Assembly (NCBI RefSeq): GCF_002723615.1
Contig: NZ_KZ304954.1
Coordinates: 1-64,000 of the forward strand
DNA length: 64,000 bases
Origin: Limimaricola cinnabarinus
Lineage (GTDB): Bacteria > Pseudomonadota > Alphaproteobacteria > Rhodobacterales > Rhodobacteraceae
Direction of reading: 5' to 3'
A model generated the notes under the pieces. That model was not told where the DNA came from, ran no database searches, and saw only the letters and a program-made list of their open reading frames with translations. Position 1 is the first letter of the stretch, and every line of letters starts with the position of its first letter. Of the stretch, positions 59,057 through 64,000 are shown piece by piece. The translations under genes and the position numbers were made by a program.

Positions 59057-59996
59057 GATCGCGCGCTTCCTCGCCCGGCACGGCCTGTCGGGCCATGCCC
59101 GGACGCCGCTGGCGGGCGATGCCTCGGCCCGGCGCTACGAGCGGCTGAGCGGGCCCTCGGGCGAGAGCTTGATCCTGATGATCTGCCCCGAGGACGGGCG
59201 GCCCGCGCTCGACGCCTTCGTCGCGCTGGCGCGCCACCTGTGCGGCCTCGGCCTCTGCGCCCCGGCAGTCCACGCGCTCGACCGCGAGGCGGGCCTCGCG
59301 GTGATCGAGGATCTCGGGCCCGTGCAGGTCGCGCAATGGGCCGAGCGCCACCCGCGCGACACGGCCCCCTACGAGACCGCGATCGACGTGCTGTCCCGGC
59401 TGCAGGCCGCGCCGCCGCCGGACGGGCTGGCGCATCTGACGCCGAAGATGGGCGCGGAGATGATCGCGCCCCTTGGCGAATGGTACGCCCCCGCGCTCGA
59501 CCTCGCGCCGCTGCAATCGGGCCTGCGCGATGCGCTGGAGCGGCACGCGCCAGAGGCTTCGGTGCTGGCGCTCAGGGACTACCACGCCGAGAACCTGATC
59601 TGGCGGCCCGAACGCGCGGGCACCGACCGGATCGGCCTGCTCGATTTTCAGGACGCGCTCTGCGCGCCGCCCGAATACGATCTGGTCTCGCTTCTGCGCG
59701 ACGCCCGCCGCGATGTGTCTGAAAGCTTGCGCGAGGAGATGATCGCGCGCTTCGCCGCCCGGACGGGGCGCGAGGCGCCAGCCGTCGCCGCCGCCTGCGC
59801 GGTGCTGGGGCTGCAGCGCAACCTGCGCATCCTTGGCATCTTCGCCCGGCTCGCCCGGCGCGACGGCAAGACCCGCTATCTCACGCTGATGCCCCGCGTC
59901 TGGGGCCAGATCCGCGCCGATCTGCGCCACCCCGCCCTGTCGGATCTCGCCCCCCACGCCGCCGCCATTCCCGCCCCCGAGGAGACCGCCACATGA
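59049..59996 (+). CDS. amgK: Aminoglycoside-phosphotransferase-fold sugar kinase, probable AmgK
   Basis: The 315-residue protein starts with TTG at 59049, overlapping tsaE, with GGAG 7 nt upstream. The fold has the catalytic D177-x-H179-x2-N182 (LRDYHAENL) and the metal-binding D199 in LLDFQDA. With MurU downstream this matches the AmgK-MurU route that phosphorylates free N-acetylmuramic acid at C1 and makes UDP-MurNAc. That route bypasses de novo synthesis and can give fosfomycin tolerance. The pairing makes the assignment strong. Confidence 0.88.
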   Translation: MAEIARFLARHGLSGHARTPLAGDASARRYERLSGPSGESLILMICPEDGRPALDAFVALARHLCGLGLCAPAVHALDREAGLAVIEDLGPVQVAQWAERHPRDTAPYETAIDVLSRLQAAPPPDGLAHLTPKMGAEMIAPLGEWYAPALDLAPLQSGLRDALERHAPEASVLALRDYHAENLIWRPERAGTDRIGLLDFQDALCAPPEYDLVSLLRDARRDVSESLREEMIARFAARTGREAPAVAAACAVLGLQRNLRILGIFARLARRDGKTRYLTLMPRVWGQIRADLRHPALSDLAPHAAAIPAPEETAT

Positions 59997-60694
59997 GCCC
60001 GAACGGGATGCCCAGCGCCGTCATGATCTTTGCCGCCGGCCTCGGCCGCCGCATGGGGCCGCTCACCGCCCAGCGCCCCAAGCCGATGGTCGAGGTGGGC
60101 GGACGGCCCCTGATCGACCACGCGCTCGATCTCACCGCGCCGCTGATGCCGCTCCGGCGGGTCGTCAACCTGCACCACAAGGGCGAGGTGCTGCGCGACC
60201 ATCTCGCGGGCCGCGACGTGATCCTGTCGGACGAGACCGAGCGCTTGCTGGAAACCGGCGGCGGGCTGAGAAAGGCGCGGCCCCTGCTCGGCCCCGGCCC
60301 GGTCTACACGCTCAATTCCGACGCCATCTGGTCGGGCCCCAACCCGCTTCTCGCACTGCGCCGCGCCTGGGACCCGGCGCGCATGGAGGCGCTTCTTCTG
60401 CTGCTGCCGCGCGAGAACGCGATGGGCCATACCGGGCAGGGCGATTTCATCGCGGCCCCCGACGGGCAGCTCACCCGCGGGCCGGGCCATGTCTATTCCG
60501 GCGCGCAGATCATCCTGCCCGACGGGCTCGACGCGATTGCCGAAGAAGCCTTCTCGCTGAACCTGCTGTGGAACGAGATCGCGGCGCGGGGGAAGCTCTA
60601 CGGCGTGGTGCATGAGGGGCGCTGGTGCGATGTCGGCCGCCCCGATTGCATCCCGATCGCAGAATCGATGCTGCAGGGCGATCATGTCCTCTGA
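59993..60694 (+). CDS. murU: Sugar-1-phosphate nucleotidyltransferase, probable MurU
   Basis: The 233-residue protein has the nucleotidyltransferase signature AAGLGRRMGPLT with K at KPMVEVGG. The NSDAIWSG metal-binding Asp and WCDVGRPD at the end are also present. In the AmgK-MurU pathway it converts MurNAc-1-phosphate and UTP to UDP-MurNAc. Its ATG overlaps the kinase stop (ATGA), and its stop overlaps the addB start by 11 bp. It could also be a mannose-1-phosphate guanylyltransferase relative, but context favours MurU. Confidence 0.87.
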   Translation: MSPNGMPSAVMIFAAGLGRRMGPLTAQRPKPMVEVGGRPLIDHALDLTAPLMPLRRVVNLHHKGEVLRDHLAGRDVILSDETERLLETGGGLRKARPLLGPGPVYTLNSDAIWSGPNPLLALRRAWDPARMEALLLLLPRENAMGHTGQGDFIAAPDGQLTRGPGHVYSGAQIILPDGLDAIAEEAFSLNLLWNEIAARGKLYGVVHEGRWCDVGRPDCIPIAESMLQGDHVL

Positions 60695-63653
60695 GACCTT
60701 TCCCGACGCCGGAACCGCCCATCTCTACGCCCTGCCCTGCGGCGTCGATTTCGCCGAAGGTCTGGTGGCTGGCTTGCGCGCGCGCTTTGGCGATCGGGGG
60801 CCCGAGGCGATGGCCCGCGTCACGGTCTATCTCGGCACCAACCGGATGCGCCGCCGGGTGCGCGACATCTTCGATCAGGGCCCCGCGACGCTGCTGCCGC
60901 GGCTGCGGCTGATCACCGATCTGGCGCTCGATCCCTTGGGGCCGGAGCTGCCGCTGCCGGTGGCGCCCCTGCGCCGCAGGCTGGAGCTGACGCAGCTCGT
61001 CTCGCGGCTGATCGAGGCGCAGCCCGATCTGGCACCCCGCGCCGCGCTCTACGATCTTTCCGACAGCCTCGCCGGGCTGATGGACGAGATGCAGGGCGAG
61101 GGCGTGTCGCCCGACGATATCGCGGGTCTCGACGTCACCGACCTTTCGGGCCACTGGGCGCGGTCCTTGCAGTTTCTCAACATCGTCAACATCTGGTTCG
61201 GCCCCGACGCCGCCCCCGACCGCGAGGCGCGCCAGCGCATGGCGGTGGAGCGCCTGATCGCCACATGGGCCGAGACGCCGCCTTCGGACCCGGTGATCGT
61301 CGCCGGTTCCACCGGCTCGCGCGGGGCGACGGCCATGTTCCTCGAAGCGGTGGCGCGACAGGAACAGGGCGCGGTGGTGCTGCCCGGCGTCGACATGAAC
61401 CAGCCGCGCGAGGTCTGGGAGCGGCTCGACGAGGCGCTCGCCGCCGAGGATCACCCGCAGTTCCGCTTTCGCCGCATCCTGCGGATGCTCGGCATGGAGG
61501 CCGATGAGCTGCGGCTGTGGCACGACACGCCCGCGCCGTCGCCCGCGCGCAACAAGCTGGTCTCGCTGTCGCTGCGCCCGGCTCCGGTCACCGACCAGTG
61601 GCGCGACGAGGGGCCGGGCCTGGGCGATCTCGGCCCCGCGACCGAGGGGCTGACGCTTCTTGAAGCCCCCTCGCCCCGGATGGAGGCCGAGACCATCGCG
61701 CTGCGGATGCGCGCGGCGGTGGACGAGGGCAAGACCGTGGCGCTGGTGACCCCCGACCGGATGCTGACGCGGCAGGTCTCTGCCGCGCTCGACCGCTGGG
61801 ATCTCGTGGCCGATGACAGCGCCGGCGTGCCGCTGCCGCTGACCCCGCCGGGGCGGTTCTTGCGGCTCGTGGCCGAGATCATGGGCGAACGGCCCGGGCC
61901 TTCGGCGATCCTGTCGCTCCTCAAGCACCCCTTGTGCCATTCGGGCCGCGACCGTGGCCCGCATCTCAGACGTGCCAGAGAGCTCGAACTTGAGCTACGA
62001 AGAAGAGGGGCAGCCTACCCCGATCCCCAACTACTCAAAGAGTGGGCCGTAAGAACCGCAGGTAAGAAGCCAGGGCGGATCGAATGGGCCGATTGGCTCT
62101 GCGAGGCGCTGGGCCTCGTGCCGGAGGCGGGCGACAAGCCGCTCTCGGGGCATCTGGACTGTCACCTCGCGCTTGCCGAATGCCTCGCCTCCGGGCCGGG
62201 GGCCGAGGGCAGCGGCGGGCTGTGGGACGAGGCGGCGGGCCGCGCGGCGCGGCAATGCTGCGACCGGCTGGCCGAACATGCCGAGGCCGCGGGCGAGATG
62301 GGCACGCGCGATTACCGCTCGCTGTTTCTGGGCGTGATGCGCCGGGTGGAGGTGCGCAATCCCGATATCGGCCACCCCCAGATCCTCATCCGCGGCACGC
62401 TGGAGGCGCGGGTGCAGGGCGCGGACCTGACGATCCTTGCCTCGATGAACGAAGGCTCATGGCCCGAGGCCCCGCCCGCCGATCCGTGGCTCAACCGCAA
62501 GATGCGGGCGCAGGCGGGGCTGTTGCTGCCCGAGCGCCGCATCGGGCTTTCGGCGCATGACTACCAGCAGGCCGTCGCGGTGCGCGAAGTCTGGATCACC
62601 CGTTCGACCCGCTCCTCGGACAGCGAGACGGTGCCGTCGCGCTGGATCAACCGGCTGACCAACCTGCTCGAGGGCCTGCCCGATCAGGGCGGGCGTGCCG
62701 CCTTGGCCGAGATGCGCGCCCGCGGGGCCGACTGGCTGGCGCGGGCCACCGCGCTTTCGGTGGCGCAGGCCCGCGTGGCCCCCGCGCCGCGCCCCTCGCC
62801 CCGCCCGCCCGTCGCGGCCCGGCCCGACCGGCTTTCGGTCACCGCGATCCGCACGCTGATCCGCGATCCTTACGCCATCTATGCGCGGAACGTGCTGCGG
62901 CTGCGCAGCCTCGATCCGCTGACGCCAGAGCCCGACGCCGCGCTGCGCGGCACGGTGCTGCACGAGGTGTTCGAGAAATTCCTGAAGGAGCGCCTCGCGC
63001 CCACCGATCCGCGCGCCAAGGCGCGGCTGATGGAGGTCACCGAGGAGGTGCTGGAGGCACAATGCCCCTGGCCCACCGTGCGCAGGCTCTGGATCGCCCG
63101 GATCGCCCGGATCAGCGACTGGTTCCTGACCACCGAGGCCGCGCGGCAGAAACGCGCCACGCCGCGCCATTTCGAGATCGACGGATCGGCGGTGATGAAG
63201 GATCTGAACTTCACCCTCACCGCGCAGGCCGACCGGATCGACGAAGGCCCCGAGGGGCTGCTGATCTACGACTACAAGACCGGCGCGCCGCCGACCAAGA
63301 GCCAGCAGAAGACCTTCGAGAAGCAGCTCCTGCTCGAGGCCGCGATAGCCGAGCATGGCTCTTTCGTGAGCAAGGCGGCGCAGGAGATCGAGGTGAGGGG
63401 CCGCGTCGCGGGCGCGGCCTATATCGGGCTGGCGGGCAAGGGCACGACCGTCGACGCGCCGCTCGACGAGATCCCTCCCGCGCAGGTCTGGGCCCAGCTG
63501 CGCGAGCTGATCGCGCGCTGGCAGGAGCCTGAGCGCGGCTATTCGGCCCGCATGGCGATGATGAGCGACAAGGACCGCAGCGATTACGACCACCTGTCGC
63601 GCTTCGGCGAATGGGATTTCTCGCACGAAGCCCGAGGGGAGGATGTCGGATGA
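60684..63653 (+). CDS. addB: Double-strand break repair helicase/nuclease subunit AddB
   Basis: The 989-residue protein matches alphaproteobacterial AddB. It has an N-terminal helicase-like region with a degenerate P-loop area (VYLGTNRMRRRVRDIF). The C-terminal PDDEXK nuclease has GTVLHEVFEKFL and LLIYDYKTGAPP (the D..D-x-K motif). No Cys-rich Fe-S box is seen, as in other alphaproteobacteria. With AddA it resects broken ends for RecA. It starts at 60684 inside the end of murU. An internal patch (61965-62080) has unusual codons (several AGA, CTA, CGA and GTA) while keeping a normal-looking AddB protein sequence. Confidence 0.95.
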   Translation: MSSETFPDAGTAHLYALPCGVDFAEGLVAGLRARFGDRGPEAMARVTVYLGTNRMRRRVRDIFDQGPATLLPRLRLITDLALDPLGPELPLPVAPLRRRLELTQLVSRLIEAQPDLAPRAALYDLSDSLAGLMDEMQGEGVSPDDIAGLDVTDLSGHWARSLQFLNIVNIWFGPDAAPDREARQRMAVERLIATWAETPPSDPVIVAGSTGSRGATAMFLEAVARQEQGAVVLPGVDMNQPREVWERLDEALAAEDHPQFRFRRILRMLGMEADELRLWHDTPAPSPARNKLVSLSLRPAPVTDQWRDEGPGLGDLGPATEGLTLLEAPSPRMEAETIALRMRAAVDEGKTVALVTPDRMLTRQVSAALDRWDLVADDSAGVPLPLTPPGRFLRLVAEIMGERPGPSAILSLLKHPLCHSGRDRGPHLRRARELELELRRRGAAYPDPQLLKEWAVRTAGKKPGRIEWADWLCEALGLVPEAGDKPLSGHLDCHLALAECLASGPGAEGSGGLWDEAAGRAARQCCDRLAEHAEAAGEMGTRDYRSLFLGVMRRVEVRNPDIGHPQILIRGTLEARVQGADLTILASMNEGSWPEAPPADPWLNRKMRAQAGLLLPERRIGLSAHDYQQAVAVREVWITRSTRSSDSETVPSRWINRLTNLLEGLPDQGGRAALAEMRARGADWLARATALSVAQARVAPAPRPSPRPPVAARPDRLSVTAIRTLIRDPYAIYARNVLRLRSLDPLTPEPDAALRGTVLHEVFEKFLKERLAPTDPRAKARLMEVTEEVLEAQCPWPTVRRLWIARIARISDWFLTTEAARQKRATPRHFEIDGSAVMKDLNFTLTAQADRIDEGPEGLLIYDYKTGAPPTKSQQKTFEKQLLLEAAIAEHGSFVSKAAQEIEVRGRVAGAAYIGLAGKGTTVDAPLDEIPPAQVWAQLRELIARWQEPERGYSARMAMMSDKDRSDYDHLSRFGEWDFSHEARGEDVG

Positions 63654-64000
63654 TCCGCGACGACGCGACAGAGCGACAGGTCCGCGCCGCCGATCCGGCC
63701 AGTTCCACTTGGCTTTCGGCCAATGCGGGGTCGGGCAAGACCCGCGTGCTGACCGACCGGGTGGCGCGGCTGCTCCTGGACGGCACCGATCCGCAGAACA
63801 TCCTGTGCCTGACCTACACCAAGGCCGCCGCCTCGGAGATGCAGAACCGGCTGTTCAGGCGGCTTGGCGAATGGGCGATGATGGAGGACGGCGCGCTGCG
63901 CGAGGCGCTGGAGCGGCTCGGCACGCCGCAGGCGATCACGCTGCGCTCGGCCCGCACGCTGTTCGCCCGCGCGATCGAGACGCCGGGGGGCCTGCGCATC
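63650..64000 (+). CDS. addA: AddA helicase/nuclease subunit, N-terminus, cut by the window edge
   Basis: A frame from the ATG at 63650, overlapping the addB TGA (ATGA), stays open to the edge for 117 codons. It begins MIRDDATERQVRAADP and has the UvrD-type Walker A motif SANAGSGKTRVL followed by ILCLTYTKAAASEM (motif Ia). This is the start of AddA, the superfamily 1 helicase and nuclease partner of AddB. The rest lies outside. Confidence 0.96.
   Translation, partial: MIRDDATERQVRAADPASSTWLSANAGSGKTRVLTDRVARLLLDGTDPQNILCLTYTKAAASEMQNRLFRRLGEWAMMEDGALREALERLGTPQAITLRSARTLFARAIETPGGLRI

Overview
The window is a 64-kb piece of a high-G+C (about 70 %) alphaproteobacterial chromosome, most likely from the order Rhodobacterales (Rhodobacter/Paracoccus-like). 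The main evidence is a divergent regB / senC-regA redox two-component cluster with its diagnostic residues (GGLDNPF quinone motif, redox cysteine, tetraproline hinge). A hemD-mitofilin-HemY cluster, an AmgK-MurU-AddB-AddA string and an RlmD/ComF/UbiG/HemH housekeeping set are consistent with it. Genes are densely packed, with many 1-4 bp ATGA or TGATG overlaps. I see no IS element, prophage, CRISPR array, rRNA or replication origin; there is one tRNA.

Layout. 1-4.8 kb: alkB (cut by the left edge), dnaK-dnaJ, radC. 4.8-7.3 kb (-): a secreted substrate-binding/OmpA fusion coupled to an unknown membrane-anchored protein. 7.4-12.9 kb: secA (-), divergent from a parvulin PPIase, argJ and mutT. 13.0-13.3 kb: an unrecognised 47-aa protein followed by tandem hairpins. 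13.5-18.9 kb (-): the rimP-nusA-ylxR-infB transcription/translation operon with a terminator hairpin in its leader. 19-20 kb: dps and a small acidic membrane protein. 20.3-25.8 kb (-): an oligopeptide-type ABC importer (two permeases, a fused double ATPase, a Tat-type binding protein). 25.8-30 kb: proline iminopeptidase, UbiG, MarR, a nitrilase-family amidase, glutaredoxin, ComF. 30-32 kb: a methyltransferase and ferrochelatase.

32.0-32.7 kb holds a low-G+C cytidine-deaminase-like gene, the clearest candidate for acquired DNA. 32.7-34.6 kb encodes envelope enzymes (two L,D-transpeptidases and a CAP-domain lipoprotein). 34.7-42.5 kb (-): an Fe-S RNA methyltransferase, two tandem ABC exporters, CCA-adding enzyme, a CoA-type Nudix hydrolase and Hsp33. 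42.6-45.7 kb: Nudix, argG, a periplasmic MsrA and an HD hydrolase. 45.7-49.9 kb (-): ZIP-like and DUF1761-like membrane proteins, EVE, YciI, gpsA and tsaD. 50-54 kb (+): hemD, mitofilin, HemY, tRNA-Thr(CGU). 54.1-56.8 kb: the RegBA/SenC redox regulators. 56.9-64 kb (+): a PAS-like membrane protein, tsaE, amgK, murU, addB and the start of addA.

Themes: protein homeostasis (DnaKJ, SecA, PPIase, Hsp33, MsrA), heme and respiration control (HemH, HemD, HemY, RegBA, SenC), cell-wall remodelling and recycling, t6A tRNA modification (TsaD, TsaE) and double-strand-break repair. No single novel multi-gene system stands out. The most interesting signals are cis-acting structures (rimP leader attenuator, symmetric regB/senC promoter, hairpins before the ZIP-like gene, a perfect inverted repeat at the radC start), the deaminase islet, and a codon-anomalous patch inside addB.
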